DNA of 64,000 bases from Mixta tenebrionis (GCF_006517625.1 NZ_VHQI01000001.1:316180-380179), one strand, 5' to 3'. Shown: positions 37,066 to 48,556, numbered from the stretch's first letter. Numbers and translations are program-made. The notes: generated by a model not told the origin, from the sequence alone.

Positions 37066-38019
37066 TTAAAAACGAACCAGCGCCGAGCCCCAGGTGAAAC
37101 CACCGCCAAAGGCTTCCAGCAGTACCAGCTGACCGGGCTTAATCCGCCCGTCGCGCACCGCCTCGTCCAGCGCCGCCGGTACGGAAGCGGCAGAGGTATT
37201 GCCGTGACGATCCAGCGTCACCACCACCTTATCCATGCCCATACCCAGTTTTTTCGCCGTGGCGCTGATAATACGCAGGTTGGCCTGATGCGGAACCAGC
37301 CAGTCGATTTGCGTGCGCTCAAGGTTATTGGCCGCCAGCGTCTCATCAACGATATGCGCCAGTTCGGTAACCGCCACCTTGAACACTTCATTGCCGGACA
37401 TAGTAAGATAAGCCGGCCGATCCTGCGTCGCGCGATCCTGATAGGGCAGCGTCAGCAGCTGGCCATAGCGGCCATCGGCGTGCAGATGGGTAGAGATGAT
37501 GCCCGGCTCTTCGCTGGCGGAAAGCACCGCGGCGCCGGCGCCGTCGCCAAACAGAATAAGGGTGCCGCGATCGTCTGGATCGAGGGTGCGGGCCAGCACG
37601 TCGGCGCCCACCACCAGCGCATGTTTCACCGCGCCGTTTTTGATGTATTGATCGGCCACGCTCAGGGCGTAGGTGAAGCCTGCGCAGGCTGCCGCCAGGT
37701 CAAACGCCGCGCAGTCTTTGATTTCCAGCATATTCTGGATCATGCAGGCTGAGCTGGGGAACGCATGGCTGCCTGAGGTAGTGGCGACAATAATCAGCCC
37801 GATATCATTTTTGTCGACGCCCGCCATTTCCAGCGCGCGCCCGGCGGCGGCGAAGCCCATGGTCGCCACGGTTTCATCCGGGGCGGCGATACGACGTTCG
37901 CGAATGCCGGTACGGGTAACAATCCACTCATCGGTAGTTTCTACCATTTTTTCCAGATCGGCGTTGGTCCGTACCTGAGCGGGCAGATAACTGCCCGTAC
38001 CGATTATTTTGCTATACAT
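37066..38019 (-). CDS. fabH: 3-oxoacyl-[ACP] synthase III (KASIII)
   Basis: 317 residues, as in E. coli. Catalytic Cys in [11 protein letters not shown] (about 112), His in VPHQANLRI, Asn in RHGNTSAAS-type tract, and the closing [13 protein letters not shown]. It condenses acetyl-CoA with malonyl-ACP to start each fatty acid. It lies six bases after plsX. Confidence 0.97.
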   Translation of the reverse strand: MYSKIIGTGSYLPAQVRTNADLEKMVETTDEWIVTRTGIRERRIAAPDETVATMGFAAAGRALEMAGVDKNDIGLIIVATTSGSHAFPSSACMIQNMLEIKDCAAFDLAAACAGFTYALSVADQYIKNGAVKHALVVGADVLARTLDPDDRGTLILFGDGAGAAVLSASEEPGIISTHLHADGRYGQLLTLPYQDRATQDRPAYLTMSGNEVFKVAVTELAHIVDETLAANNLERTQIDWLVPHQANLRIISATAKKLGMGMDKVVVTLDRHGNTSAASVPAALDEAVRDGRIKPGQLVLLEAFGGGFTWGSALVRF

Positions 38020-38025
38020 GTCCGC

Positions 38026-39060
38026 TCAATCACTCCTGGCTAATACAGCCTCAAGGCGCGCGGCAATCCGCTCCGGGACTTGCCGCCGCACCGCCTGCTC
38101 TGCCTGTTCGATTGCTGCGGCAAACGCGCGTTGATTCGCCGCGCCGTGGCTTTTAATCACCGTGCCGCGCAATCCTAACAGACAGGCGCCATTGTACTGG
38201 TCGGGATTGAGATGGCCGAAGCGTTGCGCCAGACGACGCTTAATCCAGCGCTCCAGCAGCTTCATCCACCACGCCCGCTTTTTCCCTTCGCCTGAAGATT
38301 TCAGTAGCGACAGGAACATCCTTACCACGCCTTCCAGGGTCTTCAGCGTGACGTTGCCGACGAAACCATCGCAAACCAGCACGTCAGCCTTGCCGGTCAG
38401 CAGATCGTTGCCCTCAAGGTAGCCGATATAATTGATCTGCGGCGATGCCCTGAGCTGCTCCGCCGCTTCACGGATCGACTGCAGCCCTTTGGTCTCTTCG
38501 TGGCCAATATTCAGCAGCGCCACGCGCGGTTGCCCGATAGCCAACACCTCCTCGGCCATCACCGCTCCCATAATGGCAAACTGCACCAGCATGGCGCTGT
38601 CGGATTCGACGTTGGCGCCTAAATCAAGCACCACCGTATTGCCGCGCTGCTGATGCGGCAGCACGGTCATTAACGCCGGGCGTTCAATGCCGTCCAGCGG
38701 TTTTAACAATAATTTCGCCAGCCCCATCAACGCTCCGGTATTTCCGGCGCTGACGCAGGCCTGGGCCTTGCCTTCTTTCACCATCTCCAGCGCGACGCGC
38801 ATCGAACTACCGCGGCTGTGGCGGATAGCCTGAGAGGGTTTGGCATCACTGGCGATAACCGATTCGGCAGGGATAACCTGCAGACGCCCCTTTACAGCGG
38901 AATCAGCTTTAGCGAGTAATGGCGTGATAGCGGCGGGATCGCCGACCAGAAGAAGCTGAAGTTGCGAGTGTAAGGCCAGTGCCTGCAAAGCTGCAGGCAC
39001 TGTCACGCAGGGACCGAAATCCCCGCCCATAGCATCAATGGCCAGGGTCAAACGTGTCAA
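38026..39060 (-). CDS. plsX: Phosphate acyltransferase PlsX
   Basis: 344 residues. The PlsX family start [11 protein letters not shown], the central [12 protein letters not shown] and the motif [14 protein letters not shown] are present. It makes acyl-phosphate from acyl-ACP for PlsY-dependent phospholipid synthesis. It lies 26 bp after rpmF and leads the fab genes, coupling ribosomal protein and lipid synthesis in one transcript. Confidence 0.96.
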   Translation of the reverse strand: MTRLTLAIDAMGGDFGPCVTVPAALQALALHSQLQLLLVGDPAAITPLLAKADSAVKGRLQVIPAESVIASDAKPSQAIRHSRGSSMRVALEMVKEGKAQACVSAGNTGALMGLAKLLLKPLDGIERPALMTVLPHQQRGNTVVLDLGANVESDSAMLVQFAIMGAVMAEEVLAIGQPRVALLNIGHEETKGLQSIREAAEQLRASPQINYIGYLEGNDLLTGKADVLVCDGFVGNVTLKTLEGVVRMFLSLLKSSGEGKKRAWWMKLLERWIKRRLAQRFGHLNPDQYNGACLLGLRGTVIKSHGAANQRAFAAAIEQAEQAVRRQVPERIAARLEAVLARSD

Positions 39061-39086
39061 AGTAGCGCCTTGCGTTGCCGCAAGAA

Positions 39087-39257
39087 TTACTTAACGATGA
39101 CCTTGCGACCGCGGTAGTAGCCATCCGCAGTGATGTGGTGACGCAGATGCGTTTCGCCAGAAACTTTATCTACGGACAGAGTGGAAGTGGTCAGCGCATC
39201 GTGAGAACGACGCATGCCACGTTTGGAACGGGTTGGTTTATTCTGTTGTACGGCCAT
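39087..39257 (-). CDS. rpmF: 50S ribosomal protein L32
   Basis: 56 residues, one shorter than E. coli L32, the change being in the stretch [10 protein letters not shown]. The basic N-terminus [20 protein letters not shown] and the C-terminal [17 protein letters not shown] are diagnostic. A part of the large ribosomal subunit. It lies 14 bp after yceD and 26 bp before plsX, the conserved yceD-rpmF-plsX-fab order. Confidence 0.97.
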   Translation of the reverse strand: MAVQQNKPTRSKRGMRRSHDALTTSTLSVDKVSGETHLRHHITADGYYRGRKVIVK

Positions 39258-39271
39258 GGACCTTACTCCTA

Positions 39272-39793
39272 TTACTTACGCTTTAAACTGGCTAATACGG
39301 CGAATGGGTTTGGTTTTTCCGCCTCTTCAGGCAGTTTGCCAAAGACCATGTCCGCGTCGGACACTTCACAGTGTTCAGAATCATGCACCGGAACTACAGG
39401 CAGGGCGAGGATAATTTCATCCTCCACCAGCGCCAGCAGATCGATTTCACCGAAATCGTTGACGTCGACCGGCTCGTAGGCCTCCGGTAACGCTTCCGCC
39501 TGCGCATCATCTGCAACAGGGCTGAAGCAATATGTTACGTGAACCTGATGTGCAAATGGCTTGTTGCAGCGCTGGCAATTCAACGTGACGCTAACGTCCG
39601 CCGTGCCTTTCAAAACGGCTAAACGCTGGTTATCAACGGCAAACGACATAACGCATTGCACATCACTGTCCACACTGGCTACAGAATCGGCTACGCGCTC
39701 CACCTGTTCAGGTGTGTAGACGCCCGCATAATCAAGGCGCTTTTGCGCGGCGCGAACCGCATCGATAGTCAGGGGTAATTTTACCTTTTGCAT
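39272..39793 (-). CDS. yceD: DUF177 protein YceD, large-subunit rRNA accumulation protein
   Basis: 173 residues. The two-Cys motif [12 protein letters not shown] (about 93-104) and the acidic C-terminal part with [19 protein letters not shown] are typical of the family. Homologs are needed for proper 23S rRNA accumulation in some bacteria. First gene of the rpmF-plsX-fab transcript; divergent from yceF with a 142-bp promoter region between them. Confidence 0.93.
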   Translation of the reverse strand: MQKVKLPLTIDAVRAAQKRLDYAGVYTPEQVERVADSVASVDSDVQCVMSFAVDNQRLAVLKGTADVSVTLNCQRCNKPFAHQVHVTYCFSPVADDAQAEALPEAYEPVDVNDFGEIDLLALVEDEIILALPVVPVHDSEHCEVSDADMVFGKLPEEAEKPNPFAVLASLKRK

Positions 39794-39935
39794 AGGGCGC
39801 GCATATTAACTTTGTAACGACAGAGAGTCAAAGAAAAAGGCCGTTAAACAGCATCTTTCACCTGATATTCGCATCCAGTGCGGCGCACAGTTTAAAATGT
39901 CTGCTTCCGATCCGCTATATTTTAACTGAAAATTT

Positions 39936-40529
39936 ATGCCACAGCTTATTTTAGCTTCGACTTCATTATTTCGTCAGGCGCTGCTTAATAAATTAGGCCT
40001 GCCTTTTATTAGCATTGCGCCGGAGGTGGATGAAACGCCTTACGCAGGCGAAACGGCGCCGCAGCTGGTTGAGCGGCTGGCGCGCGCCAAGGCGCAGGCG
40101 CTGGGCGAGCGCTATCCGAACAGCTGGATTATCGGTTCCGATCAGGTATGCGTGCTGGAGGGGAAAATAACCGGTAAGCCGCACACCGAGGAAAACGCCC
40201 GCGCTCAGCTGCGCGCCGCCAGCGGTAAAACCATCACCTTTTATACCGGCCTGGCGCTCTGTTGCGCGGCGCAGAAGCGCGCCTTATCGCTGGTGGAGCC
40301 TTTCAACGTCGGTTTTCGTAAGTTAAGCGCAGCGGAAATCAGCGCCTACGTTGCTTTAGAGCAGCCGCTGCAGTGCGCAGGCAGCTTTAAAAGCGAAGGC
40401 CTGGGGATTACGCTCTTTACGCACCTGGAGGGGCGCGATCCTAATACGCTGGTAGGACTGCCGCTGATCGCTCTTGGCGAGCTGCTGCGTGAGGTGGGCA
40501 TCAATCCTTTAACGGCGGCGCGAAACTAA
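39936..40529 (+). CDS. yceF: 7-methyl-GTP pyrophosphatase YceF (Maf family)
   Basis: 197 residues. Maf/HAM1-type motifs [20 protein letters not shown] at the N-terminus, [15 protein letters not shown] (about 68-82) and [10 protein letters not shown] are present. The family hydrolyses modified nucleotides, YceF preferring m7GTP. Transcribed alone, divergent from yceD and convergent with rluC. Confidence 0.94.
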   Translation: MPQLILASTSLFRQALLNKLGLPFISIAPEVDETPYAGETAPQLVERLARAKAQALGERYPNSWIIGSDQVCVLEGKITGKPHTEENARAQLRAASGKTITFYTGLALCCAAQKRALSLVEPFNVGFRKLSAAEISAYVALEQPLQCAGSFKSEGLGITLFTHLEGRDPNTLVGLPLIALGELLREVGINPLTAARN

Positions 40530-40540
40530 ACCCGCAAGCC

Positions 40541-40573
40541 CCAAAAGCGTGCGCCCCACTTTGGTGAGGCGCC
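40541..40573 (-). terminator. Probable terminator between yceF and rluC
   Basis: On the minus strand GCGCCTCA-CCAAAG-TGGGGCGC (one G-U pair) is followed by ACGC and TTTT, shortly after the rluC stop codon. Confidence 0.55.
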
Positions 40574-40581
40574 TGACGGGA

Positions 40582-41535
40582 TTATTTCTGCTGGCGCAGG
40601 ACGGCCAGGCAGCGTTTAAGCTCATCATCCAGCGGCGCTTCCAGACGCATTCTGTCGCCGCTGTGCGGATGGGTGAAGGCCAGAGCCGCCGCGTGCAGGA
40701 ACAGGCGACGCAGGCCGGTAGCGGCAAGCTGCCGGTCAAATTCGCGTTCGCCGTAGCGATCGTCAAAGGCGATGGGATGTCCGGCGTGCAGCGTATGGAC
40801 GCGAATCTGATGGGTGCGCCCGGTTACCGGACTGGCCTTCACCAGCGTCGCCTGCGCATAGCGCTCTTCCACCTTAAAGCGCGTTTCAGAGGGCTTGCCT
40901 TCGCTGCTGACGCGTACCACGCGCTCGCCGCTCTGGAGGATATTTTTCAGCAGCGGCGCCTGCACCGATTTCAGATGCGACGGCCACTGCCCGCGCACCA
41001 GCGCCAGGTAATCCTTCTGCATTCCCTTCTCGCGCAGCTGCTCATGCAGCGAGCGCAGCGCGGAGCGTTTTTTCGCCACCAGCAAAATGCCGGAGGTATC
41101 GCGATCGAGACGATGCACCAGTTCAAGGAAGCGCGCTTCCGGGCGCAGCGCCCGCAGCCCTTCAATTACGCCAAAGCTCAATCCGCTGCCGCCGTGTACG
41201 GCGGTGCCGGAAGGCTTGTTCAGCACCAGAATATAGTCATCCTCATACAGGATGGCGTCCGTCAGGCTGGCGACGCGCTCAAGCTTCGGCGAAATCGCCT
41301 CTTCTTCACGCTCCGCCACGCGCACCGGCGGAATGCGCACTTCGTCGCCGGCGGCCAGCTTGTACTCAGGTTTAATGCGTTTTTTGTTCACTCGCACTTC
41401 ACCCTTACGCAAAATGCGATAAATCATGCTTTTCGGCACGCCTTTAAGCTGCGTGCGAAGAAAATTATCGATGCGCTGCCCCGCTTCATCGGCGGAGATG
41501 GCGACAATTCGTACTGCTGGCGTGTTCATATTCAT
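40582..41535 (-). CDS. rluC: 23S rRNA pseudouridine(955/2504/2580) synthase RluC
   Basis: 317 residues (E. coli: 319). An S4-like N-terminal RNA-binding domain ([21 protein letters not shown]-type region, about 14-75) precedes the RluA-type catalytic domain, with the catalytic Asp in [13 protein letters not shown] (about 140-152). It modifies three uridines near the peptidyl-transferase centre. Divergent from rne, as in E. coli. Confidence 0.96.
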   Translation of the reverse strand: MNMNTPAVRIVAISADEAGQRIDNFLRTQLKGVPKSMIYRILRKGEVRVNKKRIKPEYKLAAGDEVRIPPVRVAEREEEAISPKLERVASLTDAILYEDDYILVLNKPSGTAVHGGSGLSFGVIEGLRALRPEARFLELVHRLDRDTSGILLVAKKRSALRSLHEQLREKGMQKDYLALVRGQWPSHLKSVQAPLLKNILQSGERVVRVSSEGKPSETRFKVEERYAQATLVKASPVTGRTHQIRVHTLHAGHPIAFDDRYGEREFDRQLAATGLRRLFLHAAALAFTHPHSGDRMRLEAPLDDELKRCLAVLRQQK

Positions 41536-42107
41536 GGGTGGCGATTCTAATGAGTGGCAGATAATAGCGCCACCTCTTTTTCTGTGCTTAACTGACAGCG
41601 TATCGCTAATTTCAGCGTCTGTTTTATACTTTTAAACCGGGCTGGTGAAAAAGCCTGCAAAATGAAGGCCTAAAACAGCAAGAAAGTTTATCAGTAATGA
41701 AAAGTCACCTTGCTATAACAAGGTTAGCAATGGAATAATGGCGCGGTTTCCTGGCGGCTCACCAACAGGAAATCATAATTAGCGAATTAAGAAATTTTGC
41801 CGGATAGCACATACACGCAGCAATGGCGTAAGACGTATTGTGGCATCAGGCATTTAGCGGGCTGCGGGTTGCAGCCTGGACGATAAGACGGGATTGACTC
41901 TCTCTGGTAAATTCAGTGGCGGTTCCCTCATCCGAGCGCTGTTTTTCCTCATAAAAACAGGCTGCCGAGATTTTTGCGCCCCTTGAGCGACCGACAACCG
42001 TGAGGTTGACGCTGACGCGATAAGACACGGGGCCGTCGGTTATTCTTCGTCCAGTGTTACTTAGCCCGTAGCTTAGTCACTCACGTAAGAATAACGAGTA
42101 CGTTACG
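41536..42107 (+). promoter_or_regulatory. rluC-rne intergenic region and rne 5' leader
   Basis: 572 bp with no gene. In E. coli rne has several promoters and a leader of about 360 nt whose hairpins let RNase E limit its own mRNA. Here the last 70 bases include GTTATTCTT (42039-42047) pairing with AAGAATAAC (42087-42095), just before the ribosome site; the final GAATAACGAGTACGTTACG resembles the E. coli leader end. Autoregulation is inferred. Confidence 0.6.
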
Positions 42108-45100
42108 ATGAAGAGAATGTTAATAAACGCAACTCAACAGGAGGAGTTGCGTGTTGCGCTTGTGGATGGACAGCGTCTGTACGATCTGGATATCGAAAGC
42201 CCCGGACACGAGCAGAAAAAGGCCAACATCTATAAAGGAAAGATCACCCGCATAGAACCCAGCCTGGAAGCGGCTTTTGTTGATTACGGCGCCGAACGAC
42301 ACGGTTTCCTTCCGTTAAAAGAAATTTCCCGCGAGTATTTCCCCGCCAGCTACAGCGCGCACGGCCGTCCCAACATTAAAGATGTTCTGCGCGAAGGCCA
42401 GGAAGTTATTGTTCAGATCGATAAAGAAGAGCGCGGCAACAAAGGCGCGGCCCTGACCACCTTTATCAGCCTGGCCGGCAGCTATCTGGTGCTGATGCCG
42501 AACAACCCGCGCGCTGGCGGTATCTCCCGCCGTATCGAAGGCGACGATCGCACCGAGCTGAAAGAGGCGCTCTCCTCGCTTGAGCTGCCGGAAGGCATGG
42601 GCTTAATCGTACGTACCGCTGGCGTCGGTAAATCCGCCGAGGCGCTGCAGTGGGATCTCAGCTTCCGCCTGAAGCACTGGGAGGCGATTAAAAAAGCGGC
42701 GGAAAACCGCCCCGCGCCCTTCCTGATCCATCAGGAAAGTAACGTGATCGTACGCGCCTTCCGCGACTATCTGCGCCCCGATATCGGCGAAATCCTGATT
42801 GATAACCCTAAAGTGCTGGAGCTGGCGCGTCAGCATATCGCCGCGCTGGGCCGTCCCGACTTCAGCAGCAAAATTAAGCTCTACACCGGCGAGATCCCGC
42901 TGTTCAGCCATTATCAGATCGAATCGCAGATCGAATCCGCCTTCCAGCGCGAAGTGCGCCTGCCGTCCGGCGGCTCCATTGTTATCGACTCTACCGAGGC
43001 CCTGACCGCTATCGATATCAACTCGGCGCGCGCCACGCGCGGCGGCGATATCGAAGAGACGGCGTTTAACACCAACCTCGAAGCGGCCGATGAGATTGCG
43101 CGCCAGCTGCGCCTGCGCGATCTCGGCGGCCTGATCGTTATCGACTTTATCGATATGACGCCGGTACGTCACCAGCGCGCGGTAGAAAACCGCCTGCGCG
43201 AGGCGGTGCGTCAGGATCGCGCCCGTATTCAGATTAGCCATATTTCGCGCTTCGGCCTGCTGGAGATGTCGCGTCAGCGCCTCAGCCCGTCGCTGGGCGA
43301 ATCCAGTCATCACGTCTGCCCGCGCTGTAGCGGCACCGGCACCGTACGCGATAACGAATCGCTGTCGCTCTCTATTCTGCGTTTGATTGAAGAAGAAGCG
43401 CTGAAAGAGAATACCAAAGAAGTCCATGCTATCGTGCCGGTGCCGATCGCCTCCTATCTGCTTAACGAAAAACGTGACGCCGTCAGCGCCATCGAAAAAC
43501 GTCAGGGCGGCGTAAAAGCGATTATCGTACCGAACGATCAGATGGAAACCCCGCACTACTCGGTGCTGCGCGTACGCAGCGGCGAAGAGACGCAGACCCT
43601 GAGCTACCATCTGCCGAAACTGCACGAAGCGGAAATGGCGCTGCCGTCGGAAGATGAGCACGCCGAACGCCGTCGCCCTGAGCAGCCGGCCCTCGCCGCT
43701 TTTGTGATGCCGGATACGCCGCCGGCGCCGCAGGAAAGCCCTGCCGTCAGCGAGCCGAAAGCGAAAGCTCCGGCCCAGCAGCCGGTCGCCGCGCAAGCCG
43801 CCGCGCCTGCCGCCGCCGGCGGTATTATCGGGCGCCTGCTTGGCGGCCTGAAAAAACTGTTTGCCGGGGAATCCGCCGCGCCTGCCGCTGCGGAAAAACC
43901 GCAGGAAGCGAAGCAGAACGACGAAACAGCCACGCAGCAGCGTGAGCGTCGCAACGCCAACAATAACCGTCGCGGCAACAATAATCGTCGTGACCGCAAC
44001 CGCGATCGTAACGCTGAAGCGGCAGCGCCGCAGCAGGCGCGCGAAACGCGCGAAGAGCCGCGTCGCAATAAGCGCCAGCAGCCGAACGCCGAAGTACGCG
44101 ACGAGCGTCAAACCACTCTGACCGACGAAGCGCGCGCGCAGCGCGAAGAGCAGCAGCAACAGCGCCGCGAACAGCGCGCCGAACGCCAGCGTCGCCGTCA
44201 GGAAGAGCGTCGTCAACAGCAGGAAGCCGCGAAAGCCGCCGCTCAGCAGGAACAAGAGCAGCTGGCCGCCGCGCCGACGGAAAGCGAAGAGAGCGTAGCG
44301 GAAGAGCGCGTTCAGGTAATGCCGCGCCGTAAGCCGCGTCAGCTGGCGCAGAAAGTGCGTATCGAAAGCGCGGAAACCGCGCCGGCGGAAGAGATCGCGC
44401 CGGCTGTCGCACAGCCCGCCGCTGAGGATGCGAAAGCTGCCGCCGCGCCGGTTGAAGCGCCGCAGCCGACTGAGGCACAGGCAGACGAATCGGAAGAGCA
44501 GGAAAATCGCGATAGCGGCAATATGCCGCGCCGTTCACGCCGTTCTCCGCGTCATCTGCGCGTCAGCGGTCAGCGCCGCCGTCGCTACCGCGACGAACGC
44601 TATCCGTCACAGTCGCCGATGCCGCTCGCCTCTGGCGCCGCGTCGCCGGAAATGGCCTCCGGTAAAGTCTGGGTGCGTTATCCGGTCGCCCAGGCTAACC
44701 ACCTCAATAACGAGGAGCTGAAAGAGGCGTCGGAACAGAGCCGCGAAGAGCACGTCGCCGTCGCGCTGCCGATTGCCGCCAGCGAAGCCGTTATCGAGCC
44801 GGCAGCGGAACAGGTAGTGCAGCAGGCTGAGCCGCAGCAGTTCAGTGCGCCGGTTACGCCAGTGGATACGCATGACGCTTCCGCCATCGAGGTGCCGGTT
44901 AATCAACAGCCTTCGGTCATTCCTGCCGCTGCAGAAGCCCGCGCAGAGCATGTCGCCGCGCAGGCTGAACCGGCTAAGGCGGTCGACGAAGATGTTGAAA
45001 CCCAGCCGAAACCGGCCGCCGTTTCGCAGATTGTGGAGCCGCAGCCTGTAGCTGAAGCTGAGGCGCGCACCGCTGTACCAGAGGCGCAGCAGGCCGCAGA

Positions 45101-45518
45101 GATTGCTGTTCAAAGCGCCGCCGACGTTAGCGCCGAAACCGCCGCTCAGGTTGAGCAGGTACTGAACGCGCCGGCGATCGAACCGCAGGCGACGCTGCCG
45201 GTCAGCGAACCGCATGCGCCGGTTGCCGCTCGTGACGAAGCGCCTGCCGCAGTTGAGGTTGAACAACCGCAGCCTGCGCCGGTAGCAGAAGCAGCAAGCC
45301 GGCAGCCTGTCGCATCACAGGACGAGGCACGCGCTTCGGTGATGTCCGGCAAGCACCACGCCAGCGCGCCGATGACCAAAGCGCCGGCTCCGGCATGGCA
45401 GCCTGAAGCGCCGCGCCACAGCAGCTGGGAGCGCCCGCCGTTCCACTTTGAAGGCAAAGGCGCCGCCGGTGGACACAGCGCCACTCATCAGGCGACGGCT
45501 CCGGCTACCCGCCCCTGA
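42108..45518 (+). CDS. rne: Ribonuclease E
   Basis: 1136 residues. The catalytic half (about 1-530) has the S1 domain, the 5'-sensor region, the DNase-I-like site with Asp in [12 protein letters not shown] and IVIDFIDM, and the zinc link CPRCSGTG. The C-terminal half is disordered: a membrane-binding amphipathic helix [17 protein letters not shown] (about 570-586), Arg-rich RNA- and RhlB-binding segments (about 610-720 and 805-830), an enolase-type segment with [10 protein letters not shown], and a terminal PNPase-type segment [16 protein letters not shown]. It starts mRNA decay and rRNA/tRNA processing. The tail between about 890 and 1080 is an Ala/Glu/Pro-rich low-complexity stretch. Confidence 0.98.
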   Translation: MKRMLINATQQEELRVALVDGQRLYDLDIESPGHEQKKANIYKGKITRIEPSLEAAFVDYGAERHGFLPLKEISREYFPASYSAHGRPNIKDVLREGQEVIVQIDKEERGNKGAALTTFISLAGSYLVLMPNNPRAGGISRRIEGDDRTELKEALSSLELPEGMGLIVRTAGVGKSAEALQWDLSFRLKHWEAIKKAAENRPAPFLIHQESNVIVRAFRDYLRPDIGEILIDNPKVLELARQHIAALGRPDFSSKIKLYTGEIPLFSHYQIESQIESAFQREVRLPSGGSIVIDSTEALTAIDINSARATRGGDIEETAFNTNLEAADEIARQLRLRDLGGLIVIDFIDMTPVRHQRAVENRLREAVRQDRARIQISHISRFGLLEMSRQRLSPSLGESSHHVCPRCSGTGTVRDNESLSLSILRLIEEEALKENTKEVHAIVPVPIASYLLNEKRDAVSAIEKRQGGVKAIIVPNDQMETPHYSVLRVRSGEETQTLSYHLPKLHEAEMALPSEDEHAERRRPEQPALAAFVMPDTPPAPQESPAVSEPKAKAPAQQPVAAQAAAPAAAGGIIGRLLGGLKKLFAGESAAPAAAEKPQEAKQNDETATQQRERRNANNNRRGNNNRRDRNRDRNAEAAAPQQARETREEPRRNKRQQPNAEVRDERQTTLTDEARAQREEQQQQRREQRAERQRRRQEERRQQQEAAKAAAQQEQEQLAAAPTESEESVAEERVQVMPRRKPRQLAQKVRIESAETAPAEEIAPAVAQPAAEDAKAAAAPVEAPQPTEAQADESEEQENRDSGNMPRRSRRSPRHLRVSGQRRRRYRDERYPSQSPMPLASGAASPEMASGKVWVRYPVAQANHLNNEELKEASEQSREEHVAVALPIAASEAVIEPAAEQVVQQAEPQQFSAPVTPVDTHDASAIEVPVNQQPSVIPAAAEARAEHVAAQAEPAKAVDEDVETQPKPAAVSQIVEPQPVAEAEARTAVPEAQQAAEIAVQSAADVSAETAAQVEQVLNAPAIEPQATLPVSEPHAPVAARDEAPAAVEVEQPQPAPVAEAASRQPVASQDEARASVMSGKHHASAPMTKAPAPAWQPEAPRHSSWERPPFHFEGKGAAGGHSATHQATAPATRP

Positions 45519-45538
45519 GCCTCTCGCAGTACAGCATC

Positions 45539-45563
45539 AACCCCGGCCTGGCCGGGGTTTTTT
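45539..45563 (+). terminator. Rho-independent terminator of rne
   Basis: AACCCCGGC-CTG-GCCGGGGTT followed by TTTT, 20 bp after the rne stop codon. Confidence 0.9.
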
Positions 45564-45754
45564 ATTGCCTGCTGAAAACCATTTCCTGTGGCTATCAACC
45601 GTCAGATCCCGCCTTATTGTCTTTAGATTGACCGCTTACAGCAGTCACAGAACGTTCTTTTCCGAAGGGCGGCGATCCTTACCGCGCAATCAATGCCGAC
45701 GTCCAGCAGGGCTGGATTTTTACCGTTCCGGCTAACCTGCGCCGCATAGCGGGC

Positions 45755-45795
45755 AAAAAAAACCCGCCAGCGACGATAAGCCATCGCGGCGGGTA
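45755..45795 (-). terminator. Rho-independent terminator of flgL
   Basis: On the minus strand ACCCGCCGCGA ... TCGCTGGCGGGT forms a long stem followed by eight T residues, closing the flgKL transcript. In E. coli the flgL 3' end is also a source of a small RNA (FlgO); whether that holds here is not visible. Confidence 0.8.
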
Positions 45796-45837
45796 AAACT
45801 GAACGCGCCCGGTTAAGCACGTTCAAAAAAGAAAGAA

Positions 45838-46803
45838 TTAACGGTTCATCTGAAACAATGACATCTGCGACATATCGCTGAAGGTCTTATAGGAAGCCTG
45901 CAGCGCCGACTGCTGCATCACATAGCTGGAGATGGCGCGGGCATAGTCGACATCTACCAGCGAACTCATTTTAGAGGCCTGTAGCGTGCTGCGATCTTCG
46001 CCCAGGCTATCGAGCTTATCCAGTTCATCCAGCTGGGTGCCCAGCTCGGAGCGCACCGCAAGAATGTTGTTCAGCGAATTGCTCAGGCCGCGCGTGGTTT
46101 TATCCAGCGCATCCTTTGAGGCGGCTTTCGCCGCGTCGTCGCCGTTCTGAATCGGCTGTTTCAGCGCATCGATCGCCGTATCCAGGGTGGTAAAAATATT
46201 CTTCTCGCTGATGCCGTTATTCGGCTCTTTTACCGCGTTGCCGGTCAGCGAGAGGAAAACCTGCTCGCCGGTATGGCTGGTGGTCATGGTGCGGCTGGTA
46301 TCCACCTTCTGCGTAATAGCGTTAGCGCCGCCGTTATAAACCACGCTGCCGTTAGCATCTTCGGTAAAAGGCGCTCTGTCGCTCTGGTAGCCGGCGAAAA
46401 TATAGCGCCCGTTGCCGTCGGTGCTGTTCGCCAGGTTCATCAGCTGGGCGCGCACGCCTTCCAGCTGCGTCGCATAGGAAGCGCGGTCATCGTCGGAAAG
46501 CGAGCCGTTGCCCGCCGCCACGATCAGCGATTGCGCGCTCTGTACGGTGGTGGTCACGTTCTGTAAAACGCTCTCTTCCAGCGAGACGCTCTGGTTGGCG
46601 AAAGTGCGCGCCAGCTTGTACTGGCTGTTTTCCGCCTGCGCCTGAGAGAGCACCACCGCCTGCGCCGCCGCCAGCGGATCGTCTGACGGATTAATGACCC
46701 GTTTGCCGGTGGAGAGCTGCTCGCCCGCCTTCAGCCAGCCCGACTGCGCGTTGGTAACGCCGCGCAGCTGCTGGTCATACATCATGCTGGTGCTGAGTCG
46801 CAT
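45838..46803 (-). CDS. flgL: Flagellar hook-filament junction protein FlgL (HAP3)
   Basis: 321 residues. The flagellin-like N-terminus MRLSTSMMYDQQLRGV and helical C-terminus with VDYARAISSYVMQQSALQASY bracket a variable centre. It joins FlgK to the filament. Last gene of the flagellar cluster, 25 bp after flgK. Confidence 0.95.
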   Translation of the reverse strand: MRLSTSMMYDQQLRGVTNAQSGWLKAGEQLSTGKRVINPSDDPLAAAQAVVLSQAQAENSQYKLARTFANQSVSLEESVLQNVTTTVQSAQSLIVAAGNGSLSDDDRASYATQLEGVRAQLMNLANSTDGNGRYIFAGYQSDRAPFTEDANGSVVYNGGANAITQKVDTSRTMTTSHTGEQVFLSLTGNAVKEPNNGISEKNIFTTLDTAIDALKQPIQNGDDAAKAASKDALDKTTRGLSNSLNNILAVRSELGTQLDELDKLDSLGEDRSTLQASKMSSLVDVDYARAISSYVMQQSALQASYKTFSDMSQMSLFQMNR

Positions 46804-46828
46804 GGTGATTATTCCTTTATCAGTTCAG

Positions 46829-48466
46829 TTAGCCACGAATGCCGATCAGGGCGTCAAAGATCGCCGACGCCGTCTGTAAAACCTGGGCGTTTGCCATGTA
46901 ATACTGCTGGTAACGCTGCAGGTTGACATACTCTTCATCAAGGTTGACGCCGGAAACCGACTGCTGGCGCTCGGTAAGCTGTTTCACCACATTGCTTTGC
47001 GTGTCGCTGGTGGTTTTCAGCGTACTGGTTTTGTTACCGATATCGCTGACCAGGCTGGCATAAGCCTGCGCCAGGGTGGCATTGCCGTTCACCAGATCCT
47101 TGCTCTGCAAATCGAGCAGGCTCTGGGCGTTGCGGTTATCGCTTGCGCCATCCGGCGCCGAGGCGGCGGCAATCTGCGTTTCACTGCTAATCGCCACGCC
47201 CATATTAACGATGGCGTTGCTGACCGGCTTCACCACGAAACTGTCGTTGGCGGCAGGCGTGCCGGAGGGCGTCAGCTGCAGACCATCGAAATTGAGCCTG
47301 CCGTTGCCGTCCAGCGTCGCGCTGACGCTGGTATTGTCCGCCAGCCGTTTCACATTCCAGCTGTTGCCGTCCCAGGTCACTTTATAGTCGGTGGCCTGCG
47401 CTTTGCTGGCATCGCTCCAGCTGGCGGCCAGGGTAACGGCAGAGCCGTTTTTACCGTTGCCGACCACCGCCGGGCCGCCAACCGAGAAGAAATCGACGCC
47501 CGCCTTGCCTTCGCTGTCATAGCCCGCTTTATGCTGGGTATTGAAGCTGTCGGCAAAGTTGAGCGCCAGCTGGTTCAGCTTGTTGCGCGCCGCATCGAGA
47601 TCTTCATTGCGGAACTTCAGCAGGCCGCCCAGCGAGCCATTGCTAATCAGGCTCTCCGGGATCTCGACGTTGCCGGCGGTTTTATCGACATAGCCGATAG
47701 TGGTGCGCGCCGGATCGCTGCTGGAGGCCATCGCTACCAGCTGATTACTGTCGGAGCCGTTGACCAGCGTCAGACCGTTGGACATTGAGACGATGTAGCT
47801 GCCGTCCTGCTTTGAGACATTCACGCCCACCAGATCGTTTAACTGGTTAACCAGCGCATCGCGCTGATCCAGCAGGCTGTTGGGATCGGCGCCCGCGCCC
47901 GCCGCCTGCAGCTTGCCGATCTGGGTATTCAGATTAGCGATCTGGCTGCTGTAGCTGTTGATCTGCTGAACGGAAGAGGCCAGGCTGCCGTTGACGCTGG
48001 CGTCCATATTGCGCAGATATTGATCGGTCACCTTAAACTGGTTAACCAGGCCTGCCGCTTTACCCAGCAGCGTCTGACGCGCGGAGGGATCGTCCGCGTT
48101 GCTTACCACGTTCTGCACGGTGGTGAAGAAGCCTGACAGCGTGCCCGACAGGCTATTGGATGCGCCGGACATCAGATCGTCAATATTGGAGATCTGGTTA
48201 TACTGCGAGGTTATCCCGCTGTTAAGCGCGGAGGCGCTGCGCAGCTGGCCGGTAATAAACTCATCATATTCGCGATGGACGCCGCTGATAGTAACGCCAT
48301 TGCCATAGTAGCTGCCGCCGCGCAGGGTGCTGGGCAGCGAGGCGATCTCCGCCGTCTGACGCGAATAGCCCGCCACGTTGTAATTGTTGATGTTATTACT
48401 GGTGGTATTCAGCGCAGCCTGCGCGGCGCTCAGTCCGCTCGTTGCGGAGTTAATTAAGCTGGACAT
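46829..48466 (-). CDS. flgK: Flagellar hook-associated protein FlgK (HAP1)
   Basis: 545 residues (E. coli: 547). The rod/hook-family N-terminus has SLINSATSGLSAAQAALN and SNNINNYNVAGYSRQ; the C-terminus has GVNLDEEYVNLQRYQQYYMA. It forms the first ring between hook and filament. The start at 48466 follows AAAGGAACCGAC and matches the family. A perfect sigma-28 promoter lies upstream, so flgKL can be expressed late, after FlgM export. Confidence 0.96.
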   Translation of the reverse strand: MSSLINSATSGLSAAQAALNTTSNNINNYNVAGYSRQTAEIASLPSTLRGGSYYGNGVTISGVHREYDEFITGQLRSASALNSGITSQYNQISNIDDLMSGASNSLSGTLSGFFTTVQNVVSNADDPSARQTLLGKAAGLVNQFKVTDQYLRNMDASVNGSLASSVQQINSYSSQIANLNTQIGKLQAAGAGADPNSLLDQRDALVNQLNDLVGVNVSKQDGSYIVSMSNGLTLVNGSDSNQLVAMASSSDPARTTIGYVDKTAGNVEIPESLISNGSLGGLLKFRNEDLDAARNKLNQLALNFADSFNTQHKAGYDSEGKAGVDFFSVGGPAVVGNGKNGSAVTLAASWSDASKAQATDYKVTWDGNSWNVKRLADNTSVSATLDGNGRLNFDGLQLTPSGTPAANDSFVVKPVSNAIVNMGVAISSETQIAAASAPDGASDNRNAQSLLDLQSKDLVNGNATLAQAYASLVSDIGNKTSTLKTTSDTQSNVVKQLTERQQSVSGVNLDEEYVNLQRYQQYYMANAQVLQTASAIFDALIGIRG

Positions 48467-48556
48467 GTCGGTTCCTTTTGCCCCGGTCACGCGCCGGGCG
48501 GCAGTCAACGAATCAGGCGCCAGAGGCGCGCTTACGCGCTCTCTGGCCTGCTGTGG

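Larger units (their letters stand above)
45519..45837. other. Intergenic region between rne and flgL (convergent)
   Basis: 319 bp holding the two terminators listed separately and about 190 bp between them in which no gene is recognisable. Confidence 0.6.

Noticed and set aside
42603-44255. A 550-codon open frame antisense to rne
   Set aside because: It lies wholly opposite the conserved RNase E gene, has a skewed composition typical of reversed GC-rich coding sequence, and resembles no known protein.
45600-45750. A short plus-strand reading frame after the rne terminator with protein-like composition
   Set aside because: It has no start codon and ends in the flgL terminator; too short and unsupported to call even a pseudogene.
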